From an uncultured Oscillospiraceae bacterium (lineage in GTDB: Bacteria; Bacillota; Clostridia; Oscillospirales; Oscillospiraceae): a DNA stretch of 64,000 nucleotides. The position numbers were made by a program, and so were the translations under genes. The notes below the pieces were generated by a model. The model worked only from the letters and a program-made list of their open reading frames with translations, ran no database searches and was not told the origin of the DNA. This document shows, in pieces, positions 36,426-44,822 of the stretch; the first letter of the stretch is position 1, and the number at the start of each line of letters is the position of its first letter. Location: assembly GCA_947627285.1 (NCBI GenBank), contig CANQVL010000001.1, positions 148,783-212,782 on the forward strand. Reading direction: 5' to 3'.

Positions 36426-37304
36426 GTGACGCCGCAAAATCAGGAAGGTTGTTACTACGAATACAAACGGGACACAGACAGAGGACCGGGCTGTTGGGTC
36501 AATCAGAATTGCGTATTCCCGCCCCATTTCCACAGCTCCATAGAGCTGATGTATGTTACGGAGGGGACCCTCTCGGTCATCGTAGACGGCAAGCATACTC
36601 AGCTTCACCCCGGAGAGTTCTCCATTTCCCCAAGCTTCGCCATCCACAGCTATTGGACCGAGGGCACCTCCCGCAGTTACGTGCTCACCGTCCCCATGGA
36701 ATCCATCCCCTCCTACAAATCCCTGCTGTCCAAAAAGACCTTCGCGCGCTACTTCGGCGAGGACCACTCCCACGGCGAGCTGAAGCGCTGTATGGAGGCG
36801 CTCATACGCCTCTTCGCCGAGGAGGAGGAGTCCTCCGGCGACTCCGTAGTCCGCCGGAACCTCATGAAGGGCTACCTCTACGTTGTCATAAGCCTCATCC
36901 TGGGCGAAACGGGCGTCGAGGCCCACGCCCAGAGCCGCGACGAGTTCCTCGCGAAGAATATACTCGTTTACCTCACCGAGCATTACCAGGAGAAGCTGAC
37001 TCTCGATATGCTTGCCCAGCACTTCGGCTACAGCACCTACCGCTTTTCCCGCCTCTTCCACAACTACTTCGGCAGGGGCATCACCGAGTGCATCAACAGT
37101 ATGCGCTGTCGTGAGGCGGCGGTGGCGCTGGACAGGAAGAAGGTCTCCGTGACTGAGATAGCCATGGCCTCCGGCTTTGAGAGCACCCGCACCTTCTACC
37201 GCGAGTTCAAACGCTACTACGGCATGACCCCCACCCAATACGCCCACAGAGAAAAGACCCAACAACTACCCCCCCCCGAAAATTTTAACCAACTACATCC
37301 CTAA
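36426..37304 (+). CDS. AraC-family transcriptional regulator
   Basis: A 292-residue regulator. An N-terminal cupin-like sensor (VFPPHFHSSIELMYVTEGTLSVIVDGK) is followed by two helix-turn-helix motifs at the C terminus (LDMLAQHFGYSTYRFSRLFH and VTEIAMASGFESTRTFYREF, ending YYGMTPTQY). The GTG at 36426 is chosen because AAAGGAGG lies at 36411-36418; longer ATG starts overlap the promoter. It most likely responds to a sugar and controls the divergent esterase/importer genes to its left, by position only. Confidence 0.86.
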   Translation: MTPQNQEGCYYEYKRDTDRGPGCWVNQNCVFPPHFHSSIELMYVTEGTLSVIVDGKHTQLHPGEFSISPSFAIHSYWTEGTSRSYVLTVPMESIPSYKSLLSKKTFARYFGEDHSHGELKRCMEALIRLFAEEEESSGDSVVRRNLMKGYLYVVISLILGETGVEAHAQSRDEFLAKNILVYLTEHYQEKLTLDMLAQHFGYSTYRFSRLFHNYFGRGITECINSMRCREAAVALDRKKVSVTEIAMASGFESTRTFYREFKRYYGMTPTQYAHREKTQQLPPPENFNQLHP

Positions 37305-37351
37305 ACACCCCTTGCCTCGCGCCAAAGGCGCGGGCAATCCCCAATTAAATA

Positions 37352-37380
37352 TTTTTCCGACGGCATGTACGTCGGAAAAA
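37352..37380. terminator. Bidirectional terminator-type hairpin
   Basis: An 11-bp perfect stem (37352-37362 with 37370-37380) has a T5 tract on one arm and an A5 tract on the other, so it can terminate transcription on either strand. It lies 48 bp after the AraC stop. Confidence 0.65.
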
Positions 37381-37416
37381 TCACCTTATGTCGCGCAAGT
37401 GTGTGACCATATGGGG

Positions 37417-37444
37417 TCCCCACGCAATCATGATTGCGTGGGGA
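37417..37444. repeat. 28-bp perfect palindrome
   Basis: Positions 37417-37430 are the exact reverse complement of 37431-37444, with no loop. It sits in the noncoding block between the AraC and GH32 genes. A loop-free palindrome suits a dimeric DNA-binding protein better than a terminator. Confidence 0.7.
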
Positions 37445-37543
37445 GAGGAGGAGCGAAGTCTGCGCCTGAGCCCTGCCGCTTGCGGCGGGGCGAGGTTAAG
37501 CGACTTCAGCGACGACGAGGGCGTGCGCGCGGCAAAACAGCAG

Positions 37544-37587
37544 AAAAAATTTTCGGAAATGTCCGCAGACATTTCCGAAAATTTTTT
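37544..37587. terminator. 20-bp perfect stem with CGCA loop
   Basis: Arms 37544-37563 and 37568-37587 are exactly complementary, flanked by A6/T6 tracts, which gives a strong terminator-like hairpin on both strands. It lies 43 bp beyond the stop of the minus-strand GH32 gene. Confidence 0.7.
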
Positions 37588-37600
37588 CGCACGTTCCCCC

Positions 37601-37633
37601 TAAACCCAAAAGGGCAAAGCCCTTTTGGGTTTA
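37601..37633 (-). terminator. 15-bp perfect hairpin at the end of the GH32 gene
   Basis: Arms 37601-37615 and 37619-37633 are exactly complementary around AAA. The right arm includes the stop codon of the LamG-GH32 gene. It is followed on the minus strand by the larger hairpin at 37544-37587, so the gene ends in two stacked hairpins. Confidence 0.65.
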
Positions 37634-39988
37634 AAATATTCCCCCCATCCTAGCCACGTACAGCTCCTCAATGGTCACGTTCCCCGTGGCAAAGAGGTCC
37701 ATTCCGTGGGATTCCGGGTCGTCTGTGTACGCCCTGATGCTCAGCGCCTTGGCGTCGTTGAAGAAGCCCTCCACCAGCGACCTGTCAACGTAGATCTCCA
37801 TGGTGAGCTTCCCGTCCGGGGCGGCGAGCGGACCCGAGGCGGTGGATGCCTTACAGCCCTCGCCCTTGTTTTCCGTGTGCCCGGAGATGGTCCCCTCGCC
37901 CACGTCATAGGTGTAGGTCGTGGCGTCCCACTTTCCGCCCTGCTTCAGGCTTATCCCAAACTCCGACGCGCCCGAGACGTCAGCGGTGAGGCGTATGTAC
38001 AGCATATCCTCGTCTATCCCCTCCAACGCGGCGTTGGCGTCCTCGATACCCACGTTCTCAAGGTCCGCCAGCGTCTCCTCCTCCAATGTCGCGAGGGTGT
38101 CGATGGGCGAGATCATCATGTCCGACCCGTCGTCGGAGAGCCATATCCTCCTGGCTATCCCCACGGTGTGCGCCCAGCCGGAGGCGCCCTGCTCGGCGGC
38201 GCCCCTCTGGTCCTGCATGATGGAAAACATATATATGTCCCCGCTCACCGGGTCCACAAGGCACGACGGCCCCGTAAACACGTTGGCGCCGTAATCAAGC
38301 AGCCTCGGCTGTTCGCCGAACTCCGGGTCCGGCGTAAATTTGCCGCTCTCGGCGTCAAAATCCCCCAGCCAGTAGTAAACCTTGTTGTCCGCGGAGGACG
38401 CGGGAGCCGGAGAAATGGAGAAGAAGTATTTCGTTACCGTCCCCGCCTCGTTGCTGACAGGCAGCAGTATGGGCAGCTCCCAGGATGTCCCGTAAAGCGA
38501 GGACTGGTTGGGCATCTCATACACAGGCCCCTTGTAGACCCAGTTCTGCTCCACCGTCCCGTCGTCCTTCAGCTCCAGCGTGTCGGAGGTATATAGCAGC
38601 GCCGTGCCCCCGTTTGTGGTGGCGGAACCGGAGCAGACCACCATGTACCAGCTGTCCCCCTCCTTCCATATGGAGGGGTCCCTGAACTCGCCCGCGCGCC
38701 CCTGGCCCTGCTGCTGTATGACTGCCAGCTCGTCGCATATCACCCAGTCCGTGAGCTCCGGGTCACTCAGGTCCGCCGGGTACGCCACGCCGATGTTCTG
38801 ATTCGATATGAGCCCCGGCGTGTCCCGGAAGGCGTCGTTGCCCGCGGTGAAGAACAGGAGCGGCACGCCGTTTTTGTCAAGCGCCGCCCCGCCCGACCAC
38901 ACCCCGTCGGGCACTACCGAGCCCTCGGTGGGCGTGATGGCCTCCTTCACAGGCCGCCAATTCACCATATCCTCGCTCACCATGTGCCCCCAGCAGATGT
39001 TCCGCCAGTAGGAGCCCGTCATGTTCTCCTGGAAGAACAGGTGGTACACCCCGTTGTAGTACACCGGCGCGTGGGGCTCGTTCATCCAGAACTGATAGGG
39101 CCCCGCGTGGAACTGCGGACGCGTGTAGTCGCCAGTGAGTATGTTCTGGAGCCAGATGTCCGAAAATTCTATCTCCGGGACCTCCACGCCGTCGTAATAC
39201 TCCTTTATCTCCTCGGCGGTAAGCGCCGTGGACCAGAGCTTCACCTCGTCCAGATACCCGCTGGCGGCGTTGACGTTCCCCGCCACCAGGTTCTCCACCG
39301 GGTTCTGGTTGCGCCCCACGGTAAGCCCCTTGTTGTTGGCGCCCACTATGTTCCCGCCGGAGAAGCCGGAGCCCACCAGCTCCCCGTTTAAGTAGAGGCA
39401 CATCTTCCCCTCGTCCTCGTCGTAGGTCGCGGTCACCAGGTTCCAGGCGTACTTCTGGAGCCTCACCTCGTCGGACCAGACCGACAGCCACTCGTAGCCA
39501 GTGCCCACCTGGAAGCTGAGCCGCCCGAAGCGCTCATAGCCAAGTATAAAGCCCTTCTTGGCGTCCTTGTCGAACTGACAGACGATGCCCGTGAGGGAGT
39601 CCGTTCCGTTTTCCGCGGCGTGCGGGTCGTCCCATTCAAAGGTCCTGGGCGCTATCCACGCCTGCACCGTGAGGGCGGGCCCCTCCACGGTCACGTCGTT
39701 GCGCTTGTAGCTCACATAGGTGCTTGTGCCGTCAAGGAGCACGCACCCGCCGCTTATTCCCTCCTCCCGCCACTGGGGCTCCTGGTCCTCCATATACGTG
39801 GCGTGGGAAAACTGATAGCTCAAATCGGTATCCGGCAGCTTGCCCGCGGAGTCCTTGACGGTGGTGCCGGAGCCCTCGTCAAACGCCAGGTGCGCTATGA
39901 GCTCCTTGCTGTGCGCGTCCCCTCCGCAGGAGGCGAGCACCAGCACCATACAAAGTACAAGCGCGGCAAGCGCAAAGCATTTTTTCAC
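37631..39988 (-). CDS. LamG-GH32 lipoprotein (fructan hydrolase-like, NEP variant)
   Basis: A 785-residue lipoprotein (lipobox VLVLASC). A LamG/concanavalin-like domain (about 30-265; HLAFDEGSGTTVKDSAG) precedes a GH32 five-blade propeller (about 290-600) and a C-terminal beta-sandwich. GH32 marks are WMNEPHAPVYYNGVYHLFFQ near 303, FRDPSIW near 433 and WELPILLP near 503. In typical GH32 the first is WMNDPNG with the Asp nucleophile; here Glu is present. The acid/base Glu (usually WECPD) is kept. The GTG at 39988 is preferred because AAGGAG lies seven bases upstream and the signal peptide begins there. Activity on fructan is inferred from family and context. Confidence 0.82.
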   Translation of the reverse strand: MKKCFALAALVLCMVLVLASCGGDAHSKELIAHLAFDEGSGTTVKDSAGKLPDTDLSYQFSHATYMEDQEPQWREEGISGGCVLLDGTSTYVSYKRNDVTVEGPALTVQAWIAPRTFEWDDPHAAENGTDSLTGIVCQFDKDAKKGFILGYERFGRLSFQVGTGYEWLSVWSDEVRLQKYAWNLVTATYDEDEGKMCLYLNGELVGSGFSGGNIVGANNKGLTVGRNQNPVENLVAGNVNAASGYLDEVKLWSTALTAEEIKEYYDGVEVPEIEFSDIWLQNILTGDYTRPQFHAGPYQFWMNEPHAPVYYNGVYHLFFQENMTGSYWRNICWGHMVSEDMVNWRPVKEAITPTEGSVVPDGVWSGGAALDKNGVPLLFFTAGNDAFRDTPGLISNQNIGVAYPADLSDPELTDWVICDELAVIQQQGQGRAGEFRDPSIWKEGDSWYMVVCSGSATTNGGTALLYTSDTLELKDDGTVEQNWVYKGPVYEMPNQSSLYGTSWELPILLPVSNEAGTVTKYFFSISPAPASSADNKVYYWLGDFDAESGKFTPDPEFGEQPRLLDYGANVFTGPSCLVDPVSGDIYMFSIMQDQRGAAEQGASGWAHTVGIARRIWLSDDGSDMMISPIDTLATLEEETLADLENVGIEDANAALEGIDEDMLYIRLTADVSGASEFGISLKQGGKWDATTYTYDVGEGTISGHTENKGEGCKASTASGPLAAPDGKLTMEIYVDRSLVEGFFNDAKALSIRAYTDDPESHGMDLFATGNVTIEELYVARMGGIF

Positions 39989-40071
39989 GTTGATTCTCCT
40001 TCCTGCCAAAGCTTTTTTGAAATCGCCGGGAGCCTCGCGGCTCCCGGCAAACGGGGAGGAATGATGAGAAA

Positions 40072-42270
40072 TTATATCAGATTGTCAGCCAGCTGCCAGG
40101 GTATCCGGATCTCGGCGGCCTGTTCCTCGGCGGTGTGCCCGTCCATAACGGTGTCTGCCATGCTCGCCACGTCGGGGGCCGTCTCGTAATAGGTCACGAC
40201 CTCATCAAAGAACCCGTGGGCCCAGGGGGTGGTGACCTCCTCGTCGCACAGGACTATGTAGAGCTCCTCGCCGATATGGTCGGAGAGATCCATGACGTAG
40301 GTTGCCATGTCGCCCCAGGAGCCGCCCTGCCCCACGTGGGGGAAGCCCGCGTCGTTGAAGCGGTTCTGCTTGTAGTAGCCGATCTCGGTGCCGTCGGCGG
40401 TATAGACGCGCACCGCCGAGGCGGAGCCGCCCATGCGGACGGAGATGAAGCCGGAGCCCGCCAGTGTGAAGTCGGTGGACCTGACCTGCCATGTTCCGCC
40501 CTCTTCAATGCCGGTGTTGAAGCCGTCCAGATGGTAATTTCCTGCCTGGTTGTAGGGCATCTCCTCGCCCCAGTAGGTGGCGGCGCTTATGACGCCGGTG
40601 GGATTGCCGTCCACGATGCTCCAGCCGTCGGTGAGGACCGTCCAGCCCGCCAGGTTGCCGGACTCAAAGCCTCCGTTGGCGACGGAGTTGTGGTCCGCCA
40701 TGGCGATGACGGTAAAGGCGGCCTCGGCTGTCTTGCCCTCGTAGGAGGCGGCGTAGGTCACGGTGTACGCGCCGGGGGCGCTCATGTCCACCGCGTCAAA
40801 GCCGGCTGTGAGCTCCGTCCCGTCGGGGGCGGCGACCTTCGTCACGGCGATGTCCGTCACCGCGTCGCTGCCGAAGCTGGCGGAGACGTCGGCAAGATAC
40901 GCCGTCACGTCCACGGTGCCGCAGTCCACCACCTGGTTCTTCGCGTAGGAGTTGACCGTCAGGGACTTGAGGGGCACGGGATAGGGATAGTTGGAGTAGT
41001 AATTGCGCAGTGAGGTGAGGTCGTCATAGGACGCGGAGGTGTAGGTCTCGTTCTGGATCTTCTCCATCTGCTCCACCTCCAGCGCGCCCACCTCGTCGGC
41101 GGTGAGGGACACGCGGAAGTCGTCCACGTTAATGAAGGCGAAGCCTCCCTTTGAGCCGTCGTTGGCGTCCACGACCTTCATATAGCACACCCGGCCTATG
41201 TAGTCGCCGGCGTCAACATACATGCGCAGGAGCGTCAGCGCCAGGGCGGGGTCGGAGAAGTAGGTGTTCTCCACCTTTATAAGCTCCTCGTCGGTGCTGC
41301 CGTCGCACAGCGCCACATAGGAGCCGCCGTTGCCGGAGCCCATCATGAAGGTGATGTACCCGTCGCCGCCCAGGGTGAACTTGGTGGAGCGGATGGCGCC
41401 CGTCAGGTTCTCAGCGGTTGCGCCGTTGTTGGAGCCGTCCAGGTAGTAATCCCCCTCGCCGTAAACCGCCCTGTCGTCCCAGTAGTATTGGCTCGTGGGC
41501 ACAACGTTGGCGATGGTCAGCGCCGAGCCGTCAAGGAGCTTCCAGCCGGTGAGAACGCCGTTCTCCAGGTCGCACTCCTCAAAGCCGCCGTTTACGATGG
41601 TCGTGGAGGTCTCGTCCTCCTCAAAGGGCTTCTCGCCGTACTTCTCTATCTGCGCCTCGTACTCGGCTTGCGCGGCGGCGACCTCCGCGTCGTCCTGGCA
41701 GACCTTAAAGGCGTCAAAGTTGAGGTAGGCGTAATCACTGCCGTCGTCGTTGTCCGTTATCCTGATGTAGATCTCCTTGTCCACGTGGGCGGAGAGGTCC
41801 GCCACGTGCGTCAGCAGGTGGTCCTTTATGTACATACCGTCGCAGTCGGTATTTCCGATCTTCGCCAAAACGGTGTCGGAGCCTGACTCGATGAACTCCA
41901 CGTAGCACTTCTCCGGGTCCTTTCCGGCGCCTATCTTAAAGGAGATAAAGCCGTTGCCGCCCAGCTTGAAGACGTCCGAGGTAAGTGTGCCCTTCATAAC
42001 CGGGTTGCCGCCCTTCGCGCCGGAGAAGTAGTATTCCCCGGACTTCTCCATGGGAACGCCGTTGATCCTCTCGTCCTTCACAACGCCCCGGAAGTTGAAG
42101 GCGGCGTCCTCGCGGGTCCAGCCCACCCAGTTGCCGGCGGACACGTCCTCCAGGTCCCCGTTTACGATGTCCTCCGCCGCGCCGCCGGACTTTTCTCCGC
42201 AGGCGGCAAGCGACAGGACCATGGCAATGGCAAGCGCCAGTGCCGGGAGCTTTTTCATTTTCATTTTCAT
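40072..42270 (-). CDS. Lipoprotein with three NGGFE-type beta-sandwich modules
   Basis: A 732-residue lipoprotein (lipobox LSLAAC). Three related modules of about 170-200 residues begin with VNGDLEDV (about 36), VNGGFEECD (about 228) and ANGGFESGN (about 530). Each has a strand pair like STKFTLGGDGYITFMMGSG and ends in an aromatic/Asp strand. An Ig-like segment (about 430-525) separates modules two and three. Modules of this sort are known to accompany GH32 enzymes in Firmicutes, where they are thought to bind fructan (recollection). No hydrolase domain is present, so it is likely a substrate-capturing surface protein for the GH32 enzyme encoded 83 bp downstream. It has its own consensus promoter and operator. 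Confidence 0.75.
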   Translation of the reverse strand: MKMKMKKLPALALAIAMVLSLAACGEKSGGAAEDIVNGDLEDVSAGNWVGWTREDAAFNFRGVVKDERINGVPMEKSGEYYFSGAKGGNPVMKGTLTSDVFKLGGNGFISFKIGAGKDPEKCYVEFIESGSDTVLAKIGNTDCDGMYIKDHLLTHVADLSAHVDKEIYIRITDNDDGSDYAYLNFDAFKVCQDDAEVAAAQAEYEAQIEKYGEKPFEEDETSTTIVNGGFEECDLENGVLTGWKLLDGSALTIANVVPTSQYYWDDRAVYGEGDYYLDGSNNGATAENLTGAIRSTKFTLGGDGYITFMMGSGNGGSYVALCDGSTDEELIKVENTYFSDPALALTLLRMYVDAGDYIGRVCYMKVVDANDGSKGGFAFINVDDFRVSLTADEVGALEVEQMEKIQNETYTSASYDDLTSLRNYYSNYPYPVPLKSLTVNSYAKNQVVDCGTVDVTAYLADVSASFGSDAVTDIAVTKVAAPDGTELTAGFDAVDMSAPGAYTVTYAASYEGKTAEAAFTVIAMADHNSVANGGFESGNLAGWTVLTDGWSIVDGNPTGVISAATYWGEEMPYNQAGNYHLDGFNTGIEEGGTWQVRSTDFTLAGSGFISVRMGGSASAVRVYTADGTEIGYYKQNRFNDAGFPHVGQGGSWGDMATYVMDLSDHIGEELYIVLCDEEVTTPWAHGFFDEVVTYYETAPDVASMADTVMDGHTAEEQAAEIRIPWQLADNLI

Positions 42271-42334
42271 ATCGGTCCCTCTTGATCTAAGATTTCATTC
42301 CGGCTTGGCGGACCGGACGGCAGGGGATGATCCA

Positions 42335-42351
42335 TGAAATAACGTTTCACG
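42335..42351. promoter_or_regulatory. LacI-type operator O1
   Basis: TGAAATAACGTTTCACG is a pseudo-palindrome just downstream of the transcription start of the three-module lipoprotein gene. It differs at only two of 17 positions from O2 at 46783-46799. A repressor bound here would block the promoter at 42367-42395. Confidence 0.7.
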
Positions 42352-42366
42352 TTGTAGAACAATTGA

Positions 42367-42395
42367 ATTATAATTCTCCCTTTTTATTTTGTCAA
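42367..42395 (-). promoter_or_regulatory. Consensus sigma-A promoter of the fructan surface operon
   Basis: On the minus strand TTGACA (42390-42395) and TATAAT (42367-42372) are both exact consensus with 17-bp spacing. Such a strong promoter needs repression, and operator O1 lies 16 bp downstream of the -10. Confidence 0.88.
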
Positions 42396-42429
42396 CAATC
42401 TTTTTAACTTTCTGCGAAACACATAAAAA

Positions 42430-42473
42430 TTCACGTCCCGATTTGTGTAATATGCACTAAATCAGGACGTGAA
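42430..42473 (-). terminator. Terminator of the fructokinase operon
   Basis: A 15-bp stem (42430-42444 with 42459-42473, one G-U pair) is followed on the minus strand by ATTTTTATG. It ends the operon 27 bp after the fructokinase stop. The half-site CGTGAAACGAT (42468-42478), identical to half of O2, overlaps its base. Confidence 0.7.
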
Positions 42474-42499
42474 ACGATTACAAGAACCGGGTATACCCT

Positions 42500-43438
42500 T
42501 TATCCCAGCTCCTCAAGCCGCGGCATGGCGGGTATGGCCCCGTGGCGCGAGGTGGTCGCTGAGGCGGCGCGGTTGGCAAACGCCACAGCCTCCTCAAGCT
42601 CCGGGACCGTCAGCTCCTTCAGCGACGGCAGTCTCACAAGCCTTGAGAGAAGCGCCCCGAAGAAGGTGTCCCCCGCCCCGTTGGTGTCCGCCACGACGCA
42701 CCGCACCCCCGGCACGTGTCCTGTTTTATCGCCCATTCTGTAAAACGCCCCGTCGGGACCCAGCGTCACCAGTACGAGCGCGATGCCGTATTTTTCCCGC
42801 AAAAGCGCCGTCCCCTCCTCCAGATCGGAGGAGCCGGACATAAGCGGAAGCTCCTCGTCGGAGACCTTCAGCACGTCCGCCAGCGCCAGGGGCTCGCGCA
42901 TCTTCTCCACCGCCTCGGCCTCGCTCCGCCAGAGGGACGGGCGGTAGTTGGGGTCGTAGCTCACCGTGAGCCCCAGCTCCTTTGCCCTTTTCGCGGCGTA
43001 GAGCGTGGCGCCGCGCGCCGGCTCCGCAGTGAGGCTGACGCTCCCGAAGTGCAGTATTTTTGCGTCCTTGAGCTGTTCGTCGGAAATGTCCTCAGCCGTC
43101 AGGTCCACGTCCGCGCTGGGGTCCCGGTAGAAGCTGAAGCTCCGCTCCCCCTGCCTGTCCAGGCTCACCACGGCGAGGGTGGTGTGCTGTACCGGGTCCA
43201 CTGTGAGCCCCGACACGTCAACGCCGTTCTCCTCCAAGGTGGACCTCAAAAGCTCCCCGAAGCTGTCCTTTCCCACCCTTCCGATGAAGGCTGTGCTCGC
43301 CCCGAGCCTGGAGGCGGCGACGGCGAGGTTCGCCGGGGCTCCGCCGGGGTTTGCGTCAAAGCGCGGTATCCCCTGCTCCGTGACGCCGCTCTGTGTCAGG
43401 TCGATAAGTATCTCTCCGACAGCAACAATATCAGTCAT
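42500..43438 (-). CDS. PfkB-family fructokinase
   Basis: A 312-residue ribokinase/PfkB sugar kinase. It begins VAVGEILIDLTQSG, has the substrate-lid pattern NPGGAPANLAVAASRLG, and carries the second PfkB signature with catalytic Asp in DTNGAGDTFFGALLSRL. The sequence matches bacterial fructokinases, which phosphorylate fructose to fructose 6-phosphate; the fructan context agrees. The ATG at 43438 is preferred because AAGGAGAGG is upstream. It overlaps the preceding membrane-protein gene by 8 bp. It is the last gene of the LacI-led operon. Confidence 0.87.
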   Translation of the reverse strand: MTDIVAVGEILIDLTQSGVTEQGIPRFDANPGGAPANLAVAASRLGASTAFIGRVGKDSFGELLRSTLEENGVDVSGLTVDPVQHTTLAVVSLDRQGERSFSFYRDPSADVDLTAEDISDEQLKDAKILHFGSVSLTAEPARGATLYAAKRAKELGLTVSYDPNYRPSLWRSEAEAVEKMREPLALADVLKVSDEELPLMSGSSDLEEGTALLREKYGIALVLVTLGPDGAFYRMGDKTGHVPGVRCVVADTNGAGDTFFGALLSRLVRLPSLKELTVPELEEAVAFANRAASATTSRHGAIPAMPRLEELG

Positions 43439-44225
43439 TTTGATCCTCTCCTTCTTCCTTTTCCGGCTCCGCGCCGGCATTTTTCGCCGCTATCTGCTCC
43501 TCGATTTTAAACGCGCCGTCCAGCGCGTCGTACTTCATGGTGAGCGTTGCGAAGAATATGTACCACACCCCCAAAAATGGCACGAGAAACGCCGTCCAGG
43601 GCATAAAGAGGAAGGTTGCCACCCACCAGACGACCTGCAGCGCCGCCCCTCCCAGCACCCTCCGGGGGTTCTGGAGTATGAAAAGCGCGCAGTTTTTGAG
43701 CCTCACCGCGCCCGCCTGCTCAAAGAGCACCACCTGGGGCCAGAGTATGTCGAAAACCATGGTAAACACCACCGACGCCACGGCGAATACCGCTATATTC
43801 AGCGCCGTTATACTGCCCGTGCGGAGCATCACGAGCCCCGAGAAGATGACCAGCCCCACAAACAGCCCCTCCGCCGCGCCGGGCAGCAGCGCCGACCTCC
43901 AATTTTGCCGCAGGGACTTCACAAAGGCGTGGCCCACGGGCAGCATATCGTCCCGCGCCCTCCTGAGAAGCAGGTCATACATCGCCGCTATCCCCTGCCC
44001 CGCGACCATTCCGCCGATTATCGAAACGGGTATGAGCACCAGCGAGCTCTCCGCCGTCACCGCCAGCGTGACCCCCAGCCCGTAGGGTATGAAGGTCGCC
44101 AGGACTATAAAATCCATGAGTATGTATGCCTTCCAGTCCCGTTCCAAAAGCTGGCGGTATCTGGCAAAGCCGCGTCTTCTGCCCTCGGGCCGTTTTTCGT
44201 CGTCCATGGGGAAGAAAAGTCCCAT
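43431..44225 (-). CDS. YesL/DUF624-like membrane protein
   Basis: A 264-residue protein with a cytosolic basic N terminus, about five to six membrane helices and an acidic C-terminal tail (EKEEGEDQND). The first helix region (YILMDFIVLATFIPYG) and the overall plan resemble DUF624/YesL proteins, though the match is weaker than for the protein at 21.1 kb. It starts directly after the lipoprotein stop and overlaps the fructokinase start. Function unknown; family members accompany carbohydrate importers. Confidence 0.6.
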   Translation of the reverse strand: MGLFFPMDDEKRPEGRRRGFARYRQLLERDWKAYILMDFIVLATFIPYGLGVTLAVTAESSLVLIPVSIIGGMVAGQGIAAMYDLLLRRARDDMLPVGHAFVKSLRQNWRSALLPGAAEGLFVGLVIFSGLVMLRTGSITALNIAVFAVASVVFTMVFDILWPQVVLFEQAGAVRLKNCALFILQNPRRVLGGAALQVVWWVATFLFMPWTAFLVPFLGVWYIFFATLTMKYDALDGAFKIEEQIAAKNAGAEPEKEEGEDQND

Positions 44226-44822
44226 TTATTCCGCCTCCCCGCCGTTAAAATGGAGCCCCGAAAGGAACCCCTCCATTATCTCCAGTGCGTCTCCGGCAAA
44301 CTCCTCGCGGCACATGAGCTCCGCGCATACGCTGCAATTTCCGAAGCACCCGAACGCCGCCGCCCCGTGGGAATAAGGGTTCGTCTCCGCCCCCTCCAAA
44401 AGCGGCAGTATCTCAAATGATACATCGGCATAGGTCCCCGTCACCGTATCCCCGCAGGCGTAGGAATCCCGCTCCCGGTTTTTCCAGACCTCCAGCTCCG
44501 CCAGGGCCTTCGGGCCGCTTTTGAACTCCTGTATGAGCAGGTATATCTGCGCGTCGTATATCTCCGAGCGCTGGCCCTCATCGTTCTCCCGAACCTCCAT
44601 TTCCCCGCTTGTCCAGGTGGCGTACCAAAGGCCGGAGGCGGACATGGCGTCCAAATTCTCGCTGGGCTCAAAGCCCGCGACCTGCTCGGAGGCGACTATT
44701 TCGCCCACCGCCGTCCAGTCCTCCTCCCAGCCCAGGGCGGCCCTGTCAAGCTCCCCGGACGCGCAGGATGTCAAAATTATACATATAAGCAGGGCCAGCG
44801 GCAAAATACGTCTGTGCCTCAT
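44226..44822 (-). CDS. Small lipoprotein of unknown function
   Basis: A 198-residue predicted lipoprotein (LPLALLICIILTSCASG; lipobox LTSC). The mature part is acidic and contains four closely placed cysteines in its last third, which could form disulfides or bind a metal. I do not recognise the family. The ATG at 44822 gives the lipobox signal at the N terminus and a four-base overlap with the gene before it, so it is preferred to the upstream ATG at 44858. It belongs to the LacI-fructokinase operon. Confidence 0.7.
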   Translation of the reverse strand: MRHRRILPLALLICIILTSCASGELDRAALGWEEDWTAVGEIVASEQVAGFEPSENLDAMSASGLWYATWTSGEMEVRENDEGQRSEIYDAQIYLLIQEFKSGPKALAELEVWKNRERDSYACGDTVTGTYADVSFEILPLLEGAETNPYSHGAAAFGCFGNCSVCAELMCREEFAGDALEIMEGFLSGLHFNGGEAE

